Notes under the pieces: model-generated
Databases searched by the model: none
What the model was told of the DNA's origin: nothing
The model's input: only the letters and a program-made list of their open reading frames with translations
Assembly (NCBI GenBank): GCA_011037195.1
Contig: JAAEAF010006598.1
Coordinates: forward strand, 1-64,000
Length of the DNA: 64,000 bases
Direction: 5' to 3'
DNA from: Triatoma infestans
Taxonomy: Eukaryota > Arthropoda > Insecta > Hemiptera > Reduviidae
Part shown: piece by piece, positions 19,215 through 30,560 of the stretch
How the letters are laid out: each line of letters opens with the position of its first letter
Numbering within the stretch: the stretch's first letter is position 1
Made by a program: the position numbers and the translations under genes

Positions 19215-20425
19215 AATTTCTCTTACCTCCTAGTACGAGAAAGTATTGCGATCGTGCCAGATTTTCTATATTGAGTGTTCACCGGAAATACATGTTCTGG
19301 GGTCTACTGAATACAAAAAATATGTTTTTAGCGTGTTTTAACAGAATATCTCAAAAACGAATAGACACAGAAAGCTCAAAATTAATATTCCGTATAGATA
19401 GGTACCAGCGCATGAAGTTTTGGGGCAAAATCCATCAACCGGAAGTGCTATGAACAAAAGTTTTTTCTTTTCGAGTTTTTCGTAGTTTTCTGGAAAACGG
19501 CTCCAACGAGTTTCTATAAACTGCGTATACTATCTTTTTTCTTTCTTTTTTTCAGGAGTTGTGTCCTTGACCTAAATATCTTGAATAGCCTTTCTCCAAG
19601 CCTCTCCATTCTTTGAGAAATTTTCCTGATGACTATGGCCCATCAGCTCTCCTCTATTCCATCCTGCCAAATACTACGAGGTCTTCCTCGGCCCTTTTTC
19701 TTCCCAATTTGCCAATCGTAGATGCCTTTTGGTAATCTTTCCTGTGACATTCTTTAGGTGTCCGAACCATAAGAGTCTTTACCATAAGAGTTTTTTTTCC
19801 CTCGTTCTTTGGAAAAAAATGTAAAATGCTAAAAGACCAAAAAATAATCCTCCTATGTATACTATGTACACACTGAATACCTCGTATCACTTATATTTAA
19901 AATATTTTCCCGGGAAAATAGATTTTTTGCGGGAATTTTGGGGAAACAGTAGCTTTACTCTAAATTACCACTTCATTAGAACATAAATATGGTTTTACCA
20001 CCTACACAATATTAATATACATTAGAACCGTAGTATAGAATTCCAAATTTGAAGAAAATCGGTTAATCGAAAGTGCGATTGTACAAAATAGGTTTTTGAG
20101 ATTTTCGGAATTTTCTGAAGAACATTATAACAATTTTCTTTAAAAATGGGATGCTTGCGAGAAACGTATCACTTTTATTTGAAACGTTTTGCTAAAATAA
20201 TTGATTTTTGAGGGGTATTGGAGGCCTATCAGTTAGTTTAAATTTACCCAAGCTTTTTAGTTTTGACTTGGAGTGCTCCACATTAGGCCGCTGAGATATA
20301 CAGGTAAAATCCCCTCCACCAACTAAATATTTTAACGTTGCAATTTTAAAGAAAATTTCTTGATTAAATTGTATTTAGAGAGTATTTGTATTGTAAGAAA
20401 GTATTTCACACCAGATTATTTTTAC
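19215..20425 (+). repeat. DR1 copy split by a LINE-A fragment
   Basis: The 5' end (tttctcttacctcc at about 19218) and first monomer run to about 19552. LINE-A sequence follows to about 19775. DR1 resumes at about 19890 (ttttcccgggaaaa) and runs through a second monomer (about 20068) to a 3' end near 20400. The 60-codon frame at 19271 is not conserved. Confidence 0.75.
19552..19775 (-). pseudogene. LINE-A C-terminal fragment inside DR1
   Basis: In two frames, the minus strand gives a FGHLKxMP-like segment followed by YDWQIGKKKGRGRP and a continuing decayed tail. The RWxGHxxRM...GRPR pattern is the LINE C-terminal region also seen intact at 63.2 kb. Confidence 0.6.
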
Positions 20426-20499
20426 AGGGCAACTCTGTTCTAAACTTCCTCTAAATTATAATAAGTATTGTGAATAAGTGGCCAAAAGAAGTAGATTTC

Positions 20500-20810
20500 A
20501 GGAAAAGGTGCCATCTGTGTAGGTATATTTGTGAAACTACATGAAACACAAACTTGATATTCGGAAACCAAGGTACTCAACAGGAAGTACCTCACTTTAT
20601 AGAAATGAATTTTTCAGATTGTTTTTTCGATTGAAAGGGCTCCCAGTATTTACTTGAAACTTCGTATACATATTAGGCACATGTAGATCTGTAACTTTTA
20701 TTTGAAACGTTTTTCTAGTAAAATTGATTGTGAGGTATTTTTCTAAAGGGCCACTCAGATTTGCACAAGTTTTCCTTCTCATATTTTCATGAAAATTAAT
20801 TACGATTTAA
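20500..20810 (+). repeat. DR1 monomer fragment
   Basis: Contains acaggaagtacctcacttta (about 20580) and the acttttatttgaaacgtttt landmark (about 20694). Confidence 0.6.
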
Positions 20811-22254
20811 TTAAAAATGATTACGAAAATTAATTTCAAGTTTAAAGAAAACCTATTGACTAAAACGGAAAATATAATTTATTCAGTGCAAATTACATGT
20901 GTGCAAGTTTCCATTTATAATGAATACTTTTCTATAATATGACCTCTATATCTTCCATTTACTCTGGTAAGTTATTTACCTGGTAAATGAGATAATATTC
21001 CCCTTCGGCTATTTATCTAAGCATATATAAATAAATAGAAAAAAAATATCAACAGTGTTATGAAAATTATAATGTAAATATATGCAAAGTTTTATATAAT
21101 TTATTCAAATACATTATATATTGAAATTACGTCCATTTTAGCCATGATTATCTTTCTTTTTTTATTATTGTTATTATTATTTCTAGTTTTTTATAAAAGA
21201 GATGCAATAAAAAAAAAAAATTACATCGTTTAAATACAATTTCCTTATTGCAGCCGGCATTAATGATTAACATATTAAATTCTAGTATTATTTATTCGCA
21301 ACTTGATAACTCCTTTTAATTGTATTTTTTATTAACGTCCTCTAAGATTGTTGTATCTTTCTCAAGATTATGGTCCAAGTGGAAAATGTTTTGAAATTCT
21401 TTTTAGAAGGAAAATTTGAGTTGAAAATAATGTTTAAATGGGTGTTGGGAAAATTGGCCTACTTATTTCTTGGTATGGCAATATTAGATATATATATATA
21501 TAGTGTGTGTGTGAGAGAGAGAGAGAAACCCCCTCATCTTCATACAATACATATAAGACCTGCTCAACTAGTCTGAAAATTGATTTTGCCCTCCCCTCCC
21601 TTAGTGCCTGTGATATCTGATTATCAGGAGCATCCTGACAGTGGGGGGAACCAGCTACAAAGAAAACGGTCGAAGATTTATAAAAATGGAAAATAGACAA
21701 GAGAGAGAAATAGTAGAGGTGTATCTCTCTCGAGAATAAAAGACTCTGATCTTTTTCCAGCACTGCGAAGACCCAGGAACCAAACAAACATTGTACACTT
21801 TATAGACGACTCTTGTATTTTGTCTTGTACAAACATTGACACATAGAGGAGCAACAATGCATTTACCCAACAAGGTCAAAGAAGATTTGGCTTTTTAGCC
21901 ACTCCCTCTAAGCAGCCTCTATGTACTTGGCTCGTCTCCCTCCGTCTATAAATCTCTCTTTGCATGGCCTGGTATCTCTTTACATGGCCTGCTCTCTCCT
22001 TGACTTATCCGTCTACTTCTCTCTTCTCATTCGCTCTTTCTTTTTCTAGACTCTTTCACTCATTTTTTTTGTTTGCATCAGTCTGCCTATCTTTTTTTAA
22101 AATCCCCTATTCTCTCTTCTCTTTTTGTGTCTATCTATACTTCTATCTCTCACTCTCTCTCTTTTTCTGTGCGTATTTCTCTCTCTGATTTGTCTATCAG
22201 TCTCTCTTTCTCTCTGTCTTTACTCTGTGTATATATATATATTGTGTCTGTCTA

Positions 22255-22293
<39 letters not shown>

Positions 22294-22935
22294 GTGAATA
22301 ACACAAATCCAGAACGAAAAAACCACAAGATTGTATGCTTGAATATAAGATTTCTGTTAATACACTTTATAGCCCGAAAATATCATTTTTATGAAAAGTT
22401 ACTTCAGCTTTATTTGAGAGATTCTCTACTTTAAAGCGGTAACTGAACAATTTTCTTTAAGCTTAATATGTAGAAATATATATATATATGTATTCTGCAA
22501 CATGTAATAATGTGAGAATTATTAAATCAAAAGTAGTGAATGAAGTGCTACTTTATTACGCAAATGACCAAAAGTAAAAGCAGCCATTACTTTATTACAA
22601 TAAAGTAATATTATATAGCTCTAACTAGGGGCAATTCGCGAAAACAAATCTCAAATACGATTTGAGTTATACCAAACAGAGCAGGTTACAGAGTGAGAAA
22701 GTATTTGATTTGTATTAAGGTACATTCTCATTATTTGTACGTTTTCGCATTTTTTTTTATATTCATATAAGTTGAGAATTTGAATAGGTTGCAGTAGGTT
22801 GCTCGTAGGTTGCAGACAAAATATAATATAATACGTGTGTAAAGTTATTTTTACACTCTCCGCGGTCTCTGTGGTCAATATCTGAACTCGATTGTTTTAC
22901 ATTATTTTACTCTCTGTTTAATAAATAACTATTTT
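20811..22935. other. A+T-rich and low-complexity region
   Basis: TA and GA/GT runs at 21486-21530, long CT-rich sequence at 21960-22220, and a (TG)n tract at 22258-22290. Short frames here are low-complexity. No gene seen. Confidence 0.6.
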
Positions 22936-22939
22936 ATTT

Positions 22940-23060
22940 TATTTTTTCACTTATAATTGGTGCATTTATTTAATTTGAAACCTTTTCCTTGAGCAAATTG
23001 CTTTTATCAAGGGTTCTGAGATTCCATCTAAAGTAGGGATCATTCCGCAAGCTATAAAGT
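22940..23060 (+). repeat. Weak DR1 fragment
   Basis: Only tttaatttgaaaccttttcc and the following 60 bases resemble a DR1 monomer. Confidence 0.35.
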
Positions 23061-23764
23061 GTGTATGGGTTGGAAGTTAGGAAACAGTACAAGAAAAAAA
23101 AACATCTTTTTGCCTTCATATCGTGTCCTTAAAGTACATCAGATTTTTTCTTCTTTTTTACTAATTTTTGAATTACCACTTTAGTCAGATAGTTTTCTAA
23201 GCGATTAAATTTGGGTGGCCCCCCTGCACCAAACGAAATTACTTACTATTAGCTCATCTATGGCAATTATAGAGGACAAGATGATGTTAGATGCATGAAT
23301 ACAATTTTTTTTTGTTTTTTTTTCTAGTTAATGATATGTTTAATCAAATAAATATATCATACATACATCGATTTTTTCTTGTATACATTACCATCTGTTC
23401 GCAACTATCTTAATACTAAAACTAATATAGGAAATAGTTGTTATGTAGAGAGGATTTAAAAAAAAATACAACAGAAATTATAGTTTATATTTCGTTATAG
23501 TTTTTTCAATAAATAATAGACTAGTGGTGGGGGTGCCCAAAATAGAGCTCTCTCAGAAAATGGCAGGTGGCGTAGGCGCTAGAACGGTCGAAACTTCCTT
23601 AACCACCTTGCTTCATCTTCCGCCGGTCGTCCTTTCCTTCTGTTCCTAATAATAATATTGTTGTCAAGTTCATTGACTTCGTCTAGTCACCAGTGGCCAG
23701 CCAATCCCCACACCCCACCCTGTTGGCCCTTTTTCCCCACCTCTGATTTATCACTGTTATAATT
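23061..23764. other. Unassigned; G+C-richer block at 23525-23755
   Basis: The block 23525-23755 differs in composition from its surroundings and has a faint LINE-tail look on the minus strand (Arg/Lys-rich). I could not support a call. Confidence 0.35.
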
Positions 23765-24330
23765 TTTTTATTTCCTCTTACTGCTACATTAGCAACATAT
23801 CACGTCCGGACAGATTTTCGTATTTGAATTTTCACCGGAAATATATGGATTATAGTTACTGGAGCTTGAAAAAAATGGTTTCTGGAGTTTCTGGAGTGGC
23901 CAGTTTTCCCCATTGATACTGCCTTGGTTATCAACCAGCTTCTGTCTCTCATGTTGCTTACACTCCAATATTAAATGGTCCCAAGTTTGGTCAGCTACAT
24001 CGCCGCAGGAACAGAGTGCACTGTCCAATAGTCCAAGCCTGTGGAGATAAGCCCGATTTTTTCCGTGTCCGCTTGTGTTGTGTTGTGTGTGTGTGTGTGT
24101 GTGTGTGCGTGTGAGTGAGAACACAATATCTATAAAAAAAAAATCGCAGGAAGTTCAAACTTGATAGTCCGTTTAGATACTGACACGAAGGATTCAGGCA
24201 AAATCCATCAACCGGAAGTTGCGTCCTTCCTGAATGTTTTTTTTTTAATTTTTCTCGATTTTCTCGAAAATGGTTCCAACGATTTTTTTAAAAGTACGTG
24301 TACTATGTATATACACAAACACTATCCTTT
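23765..24330 (+). repeat. DR1 copy split by a LINE-E fragment
   Basis: DR1 5' end at 23770-23875 and DR1 body at 24090-24330 (with the (GT)n tract 24076-24106), separated by a minus-strand LINE fragment. Confidence 0.75.
23875..24080 (-). pseudogene. LINE-E C-terminal fragment
   Basis: The minus frame (23789-24124) reads SGHGKNRAYLHRLGLLDSAL and CSCGDVADQTWDHLILECKQ. The GHG-AYLxRxxL and CxCGD...H-LLEC pattern is the post-RT cysteine/histidine region of R1/Jockey-type LINEs. Its flanks are DR1. Confidence 0.75.
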
Positions 24331-24335
24331 TGAAT

Positions 24336-24450
24336 ATGTGATTGGGTCCGCAATGCTGGATAACATTTATGATTTTATCCGTCGTAACATGCTTCATTGT
24401 TTTAGTTCTGACTGGTTTCCGATATTCATCCATCATCACCAAAATTGTTT
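24336..24450 (-). repeat. HR1 repeat copy 2 (degenerate)
   Basis: On the minus strand GTGATGATGGATGAATATCG and GGAAACCAGTC replace the hammerhead core of copy 1. The same downstream landmarks then follow (aatgaagcatgttacgacgg, ccagcattgcggacccaatc). The core is mutated (CUGAUGA to GUGAUGA). Confidence 0.6.
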
Positions 24451-24594
24451 CAGATATAACATGGCTAAAAGACTAAGAACAAGAGCAGCATCGCTCAAGA
24501 TACCCTTATCTCTATAATGATGGAGAATGAAGAAGGGGAAGAGGGTGCAGAAGCCTGATGGAAGTCTACAAGAGACATGTCAATTTGAAAAGAT

Positions 24595-24664
24595 AGGGCT
24601 GGTTTTTCCATCAACGTATTGGCAGGTGGAGGCAATTAGAAGCCACCTGTAGATCCAGCCCTCA
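24595..24664. repeat. Nested inverted repeat (hairpin)
   Basis: An outer pair AGGGCTGG / CCAGCCCT and an inner pair CAGGTGG / CCACCTG share one centre, giving a two-part stem within 70 bases. Confidence 0.7.
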
Positions 24665-24819
24665 AAAACAAAATACAACTTGTCGGCTTTTGTGTTTCAA
24701 GCCCTCAAAAACAAAATAACTGGTTAATCCAAAAACAGGCTAAACCACAAAATAAATAAATAAATAATCAGAGGAAGGTTTACAATCATTCGTCTAGAGA
24801 GATGACTTCAATTATATGT

Positions 24820-25295
24820 TTACATCACAAAACGACTGGTTGGCTGTTTGTGTCCGATTTCCTTATAATCCGGTGAAACTTTTTCTAGTAAATATTCAAA
24901 ATCATCTCTGCTCATTCGCACGAAGTTTTTAAATAATGTTTCATCGCCTGCAAACAGTTTATTGAAGAAGACATTCCCAGCTTCTTCACCAACAACGTAT
25001 AATTAATTCTCGTTTTTCTTCTTATCTTTCTTCTTCTTTTTTTACCAAATTACCGAAAATACGCAGCAGTCCCCATTGTTTCCAAAGGCTCGACGCAAAA
25101 TACTGCTTTTGCTTGAGTTAAATTGCTTTAGCCGCATACTAATACATTGACGACATAGCGCATGCGAAAATAGGGGAGCAGATACGCTTGCCACAAATAA
25201 TTTGTCGCAAAATTTGGCAAACCAAAAGATGACAACATTAGGCAACATACCACATGCTACATGTCGTCAAGTGTTGCCTCAGTGGAATTGGCCCT
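24820..25295 (-). pseudogene. PIF/Harbinger transposase N-terminal remnant
   Basis: The minus strand from about 24995 reads GDETLFKNFVRMSRDDFEYL then LEKVSPDYKEIGHKQPTSRF to a stop near 24828. The Phe-x-x-[FY]-x-Arg-Met-Ser...Phe-x-x-Leu-Leu pattern is the start of Harbinger-type DDE transposases. A basic stretch upstream is in another frame. The right flank (about 25272-25292, minus GGGCCAATTCCACTGAGGC) looks like a Harbinger terminus. The DDE catalytic core is missing. Confidence 0.6.
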
Positions 25296-25299
25296 TTAG

Positions 25300-26184
25300 G
25301 TAAAGCACAAAAATAGTTTCTTAAGGAACAAATTCCTTACCAAAGAAGTCATGAAATAAAACCGATTTAGTCCCAAACAGGAAGAAACATTTATGCATTT
25401 AGAGGGAAAAAGAAACTTACGTGTTACTATTAATCCTTGAGAAATACGAGTAGTTCTCCGTTTAGAGAATAGGTGATAACACGTTTCTCCTATCAGTTCC
25501 ACCTTATTAAATTTTCTAGAATGATAATAGTTTTCTGGATATAATTAAACATTATACTTCTACAATGAATGTACGGGAGGGGATAAGTAAAATAAAAATA
25601 GAAACGAACTAATAATGAAGTTATCCATAAGTCATTTTTTTTTTTTAAGATAAAAGAAATAATTAGAAAATATAATATATATCCTCATTGAGTAAACTTG
25701 GTTACTTCGATTCGTTCATTCATTGTCAACGTCATTTACGTCATCAGTTGTTTCATGATTTCTTTTATATTTTATTGATTATAATTAAAAAAAAAAGATA
25801 GAATTCTTCTTTAAAAAGAATATAATTGAATCTTTTATTTAATATTTGCAATAATGAAAACTATGTATATAAAAAATAAATTTATATGATCAGCTTATTT
25901 TTTTTATCTTTTTTTTTATGTACTTAATAAACAGCTGTCGTTATTTTCCCTCTAGAAGGCAATGGGTATGAATAAATGATATTTTAATTTCTTATTTGTT
26001 TATTTTCAGTTTATTAAGCAATATTTTTTATTTCATTTTTATCACTCTTTTTCTCCTTCAGGTTAACTTTTTCTGTTTATGTCGCGACTTTCACATACAG
26101 CTTGCTGATTGGTCTGAATGATTTGCTTTGTGATTTATGAATTATATGTTAACTCTTAGTATATGAACAGCTAAAACTCAAAAA
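25300..26184. other. A+T-rich stretch, nothing recognised
   Basis: No supported feature. Confidence 0.5.
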
Positions 26185-26880
26185 CTGGTGTGAACACTCA
26201 CACAACTTTCTGTTACTCTAATTAATACAATAATCAAATTTCTTTAAAATTTCAACGTTACAATGTTTCGTTTGGGCTGGCTATAAAAATGGTGATGGGA
26301 TTGTACTTGTACATTTGGGCGGCCTCATGTGGAAGCTATGTCAAAACGAAGAAAGCTTATGTAAATTTAAACTAACTGATATACATCCCAATACAGATCT
26401 CCTTTATTACGTCCATACACTGCGCTAATGATACCATGTTTTGTGCATCTGACTAACCTATCGCGACTGCTGCCAATTTAAGTTAGCATCTTGCTCAATT
26501 TCCCATAGATTTTCATATAAACACGAAAATGATCAGTCTAAACCATTCTCTAAATCAGTAAGTCTCCACCAGAGGGCAGCCTCAAGTTTCATCTGGTTCG
26601 AAATACCCTAAAATCAATTTTTTCGGAAAAAAGAAATCTTTGAAATAAAAGTCATAGGTTTTTTTAAAAAACATGGTTATTGGTGTAAACGAAAATTTGT
26701 TTAGAGCCGCTTGTTGAGAAAGTCGTAAAGAATTGAGAGAAAACAATTCCTCAATGCCGTTAGTTGACGGATTTTCATGTCGGAGTATTTTTTTAAACAA
26801 AATCTGAATTTCGAAAATTTATCACGATCTCAATACATCCTCTTAAAACAGCAATAAGGGGAATATAAAATTCTGGCCGC
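26185..26880 (-). repeat. DR1 copy (minus)
   Basis: Begins with the complement of the DR1 3' end (gtgtgaacactcacacaact, about 26190) and ends at the 5'-end complement (tcctcttaaaacagcaataa, about 26840). About 700 bases. Confidence 0.75.
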
Positions 26881-27219
26881 TAAGATATAAAAAAAGACCT
26901 TGTTACTAATCGATTATGTGAATTAATTTATAATACGTCGAGTTAGTTTTTATGTTTTAATTTATTTCCGACATTTCTACAGTAGCCATGCATATTTTAC
27001 TTAATAATTAGGAGCTGTCATAGAATTATATTGAAAGGTGATTTATTTATTCTAATATAACCCTCACCATGTCCGTTCCTAAGTATGGCTTTAATAAAAT
27101 CAAGATATTACACTGACTTGGACAGTTATTAAGCACGCTAATGATTATATATATATATATATAAAATAAAAATAACTTCCTAAATAACTGTTTATATAAA
27201 TTTGTATATTTAATTATTA
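26881..27219. other. Nothing recognised
   Basis: A TA run at 27147-27162 only. Confidence 0.45.
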
Positions 27220-27690
27220 CTTTCTCTGGCTGCTGTCATTAATACTATTATAAAAGTAAGTGTTACGATCATTTCAAATTTTTGAAATTTATATTTGGCA
27301 GGCACCTGAATAGGCAAAAAAAGAAGAATTTTTTAGCGAAAAGTGTGAGTGTTTGTGTGTATATTTTTGAACAAGAGTATCTCCAAAACGAAAACATCAT
27401 AGGAAGCTCAAATTGATAGTCTGTTACTATACCAACCACCGCATTTGCCAAATTTCCTGTCAAAATCTATGAACCGGAAGTGCGATTTTATTGAATCCTT
27501 TCTTACTTTTTCCCCCATTTTTCTTGTAAAACTGTTCCAACGAATCGTCTTTAAATTGTGCTTATTAACTGTACACATAAAGAGGTCTCTCGCTTTTATT
27601 TGAAACATTTTTCTATCAAAAATCTGGATGGCATCAGGGGAGCAAGTAACGTCAAGCTTTCTTTTAAAGTGCCACTTGCGTGAAATATTA
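27220..27690 (+). repeat. DR1 copy
   Basis: 5' end ttactttctctggctgctg (about 27220), GT-rich tract near 27345-27360, monomer start accggaagtgcgattttatt at about 27473. Confidence 0.75.
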
Positions 27691-28856
27691 CAAGTTGGCT
27701 GAAACTTTAGTGGCAGCGTCTCTCTCTATCTACACATTTAACATGTATAACTCAATTTTAAAAATCTGAATGAATCTCTTACAATCGTAAGACGTTTCTT
27801 TCGAAGAATAAATTCGATATAAAGTAAATAAATATTAAACAGAGCAAATTTAGCGCTAAAACTTTAAAGCGATGCCCGGAGGGTGAAAATAAAAGAAAGA
27901 ACAGTGCAGGAAAGTGAGAGAGAGAAAAATAAAAATTATCCACATATATATATAAGCACGGCCACCCAAATAGAAGTTTTAATACATTTGAATAATTCAT
28001 ATGGCCGTGCATGTTTTCCCCACTCCATCCCCCTCACTTCACACGATCTTTGGCTGTGCCTCTTTCAGTTTGGTGTACTTGATGTAGTAAATAAAGCAAA
28101 AAATAAAAGGTTAACAAAAGCGCGCAGTCAGCTGGTTTAAATTATAAGTATTTTTTCTTGACGAAAATTTCGATTTGTATTGAATCAGCTGTTTAATTGA
28201 ACAGCTTTTTTTTTTTAATTGTATGTGTTAAGAGAAGAAAAGGAGAAGTTAGTCTCGCCTGTTTTATCTAATATTACTTGGTAATGATTTGTTAGTTATT
28301 TCTGTATTGTCGCTTTTCTCAGCCGTGTCTAAGTGTAATCTAATAAAACGTGTTTGTTACTAGGTTTTATTTTCAAAAAGGAAGTTTGCCTCTTCTTTTT
28401 TTTTCCAGGGTTTTGAAATTAGTTAAAGTCAGTTTTATGATCCATTTCAATGATTACTATTAGACTATTAAGAAAACTTTGAGCATTTAAGTTTTTCTTG
28501 ATTCACACTCGATTAATTCTTTCAATGAAACCAATCACATTGTACTTTATTTTCGGCTGTTAAAAAATGTTTACTTTAAAAAAAATGTAATACTATAAAA
28601 CCGATGACGGGTGTTTTACAATTATGACTAAAACTCTCTCTGATGAGTATTATTTGTATTATTTAAATAGGTGAACTTCTGGGTAGAGCACGTGCTCTAT
28701 TCAAGCAAAAATATAGTTAGACAACCATGGCTAGAAACGTCTTAAGTTGGCGGATATACAGGACTGATACTGCTATTCTTCTGCTCCAAGTTTTAACAAT
28801 TTCAATAGTTTTAACTTTAATATTTCTAAGTAGTCAGTAAATGATAGTGGAACTCA
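27691..28856. other. A+T-rich stretch, nothing recognised
   Basis: Microsatellite-like TA at 27944-27953. No supported gene. Confidence 0.45.
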
Positions 28857-29050
28857 CTCCCTGTGCGAGCCAGATCTAAACTTCTCTTTCATTGCGCGGG
28901 CTACCTCCATGTTACATGCTGCCTTGGAGAATCCACTATATTGATCAGATTGGCGATCTAAATGTTCCTTCTGTACTTGAACGAGAGAATCTGGCCTGTT
29001 GTGAATGACCATGCGCAAACGGTCTGTTGAAAATTTCTCGGTAGTCCCAA
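28857..29050 (-). CDS. Unassigned open frame, possible orphan exon
   Basis: A minus-strand frame of about 65-68 codons without stops follows a TAA at about 29055 and ends at TGA (28857-28859). Residues include GTTEKFSTDRLRMVIHNRPD and SKAACNMEVARAMKEKFRSG, a balanced, non-low-complexity composition unusual here. The A+T-rich, T-rich sequence just upstream ends in tatgtaag, usable as a 3' splice acceptor. I do not recognise the protein. It could be a terminal exon, a transposon relic or chance. Confidence 0.25.
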
Positions 29051-29052
29051 TG

Positions 29053-29702
29053 CAGCCGTTTATTCTCTCTTACATATCAAATTAAATAGAAAAATAACAA
29101 ATTAAATAGAATCATCCTTAGCCAATCTAACTGATATTTGACAGTTTAATGTGCAAAATCTTTGCAATGGCGTCATGCTGAATGAGGTACACAGTACTGG
29201 CCTACAGCAGAACAATCATTCACAACGGTTTCATACTAAACGAAGCATCCCCTATGTTTAATAGTTTTAGAGGAATCGCCAATTTTTATGTCCGTTAAGT
29301 AGGTGGAGTGCTTGTGATATGGTTGCAATTTATTGTCAGAATGAGGGATAAATGCAATCTGCAGGATTTTTTAGCCCAGTTTTTAATGTGATACGTTTAG
29401 CCTATGTTTTTAATGTAATACGCCCCCAGAAATATCGAGCACTGTGGGGAGGGTGTTTGTTGGGTCGACGGTTTGGTGGGGAGAGGCGGTTAGGCAGGAA
29501 TTTTAGTTTATCTGTCCGGGATCACTTGATTTGTGTTGTCCTTGGTGCTGCTGAGGGTGGTACCTCATTCGGCAGAATCAGTGTGAGCTCAGGGATCGCT
29601 CTCGGCGTGTGTATGCAAAAGAAACGATTTTGTATATATATATATATAAATAATCGTTCCTGTTGTTCTTCTTTCCTGTCGTACTATTATGGCCTACTAC
29701 TA
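29053..29702. other. Unassigned, moderately G+C-rich
   Basis: A 124-codon plus frame (29352-29726) is G-rich but has no recognised motif and runs into a TA run and the HR1 repeat, so I do not call a gene. Confidence 0.4.
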
Positions 29703-29749
29703 TGCCTTCAGAGATATTTTTCGTAATAGCCTGCTTCTTTTTGTGGTTA

Positions 29750-29785
29750 TCGACCGGTTCGGGCGTTCGCCCATCATCAGGATGA
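29750..29785 (-). ncRNA. Hammerhead-like core in HR1 copy 3
   Basis: On the minus strand CUGAUGA (29780-29774) and a perfect GGGC/GCCC stem II. The next box reads GAA with one A missing before CCGGUC. Stem I keeps three pairs (AUC/GAU). Confidence 0.5.
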
Positions 29786-29887
29786 TTTTGTCAAAACAAT
29801 GGGATAACATAGACTAGCTCAGAGCAAATTTAGTTGATGCACTGTTGCTCTGAGCAAGTCAATATTATCACTCTGTTTTGACAAAAA

Positions 29888-29926
29888 TATCCTGATGATG
29901 GGCGAAAGCACGAAACCGGTCAAATG
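29888..29926 (+). ncRNA. Hammerhead-like core in HR1 copy 4
   Basis: CUGAUGA at 29892-29898, stem II GGGC/GCAC (one mismatch) around GAAA, GAAA at 29912-29915, then CCGGUC with predicted cleavage after C29921. Stem I is disrupted by extra A residues after the cleavage site. Confidence 0.5.
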
Positions 29927-30149
29927 ACCACAAAAAGGAGCAGGCTATCCACGGAAAATATCTCTGATGGTTTTCAGCTCTGCAGAACCTACACAACTAC
30001 TATGCCTTGTAGAAGGAGATACATCATTCTGTCGAGGCATTTTAAAAGTGATTAAACAATTTTAAACATTTAGACGCACTTATTTTCTTGAATCTGGGAG
30101 CAGTGAGTAGTGGACTAGCTTTGGGATGCTGCATGCCAAAGAAGCTACA

Positions 30150-30560
30150 ACTCTTTGCAACAGACTAATGTCTTATCGTCAGAAAGCTTGAGGAAGAGAA
30201 GAACTTAGGCGAGTGTCAGAAGAGTAGGTTGGAGGAGTACAGATGAACGAATAAGAAAGATCGCAGATTGAGAACAAGAAAGAATGAAGAGGAAGATGAC
30301 AGACTTAGAAGAGCTACATAACGGTGAGAATTGAAAAATCCTGAAATGGTATGGTCATGTGATAAGGATGGGTCAAGAGAATTAGAAGACTTTAATGGCA
30401 TGATCACTATCGGATATTAAGAAATGAGTAGGCAAAGATCGCACTAATGATTAAGGATTGAGACCCCGAGGAGGACGCTTGGATGGATCGGGAGGAATAG
30501 AGGAAGAAACTGGGACATAAGCTGCAGAGTAAAAGAGCCTTTAAAAAAAAAAATCTGGCA
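30150..30560 (+). pseudogene. LINE-A-like C-terminal remnant
   Basis: Highly decayed plus-strand pieces: SRRVGWRSTDERIRKIA, ILKWYGHVIRMGQEN (about 30338-30383) and a distal R/G-rich segment (about 30460-30520). The KWYGHVxRM box identifies the LINE C-terminal region. Confidence 0.6.

Larger units (their letters stand above)
29703..29993. repeat. HR1 copies 3 and 4 as an inverted pair
   Basis: 29703-29800 (minus) and 29870-29993 (plus) are inverted copies of HR1 around about 70 bases. Matching landmarks: cagagatatttttcgtaata and its complement near 29957, and the gaccggtt...catcatcagg core and its complement. Confidence 0.85.

Noticed and set aside
21964..22297. Serine/leucine-rich frames
   Set aside because: Translation of CT-rich and (TG)n low-complexity DNA; no motif and no consistent frame.
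28700..28760. Hairpin gtagagcacgtgctctattc as a regulatory palindrome
   Set aside because: A short palindrome (GAGCACGTGCTC) is expected by chance in 64 kb and no gene lies nearby.
29352..29726. 124-codon G-rich frame
   Set aside because: No recognisable domain, runs into a TA run and the HR1 repeat, and no splice or start context supports it.
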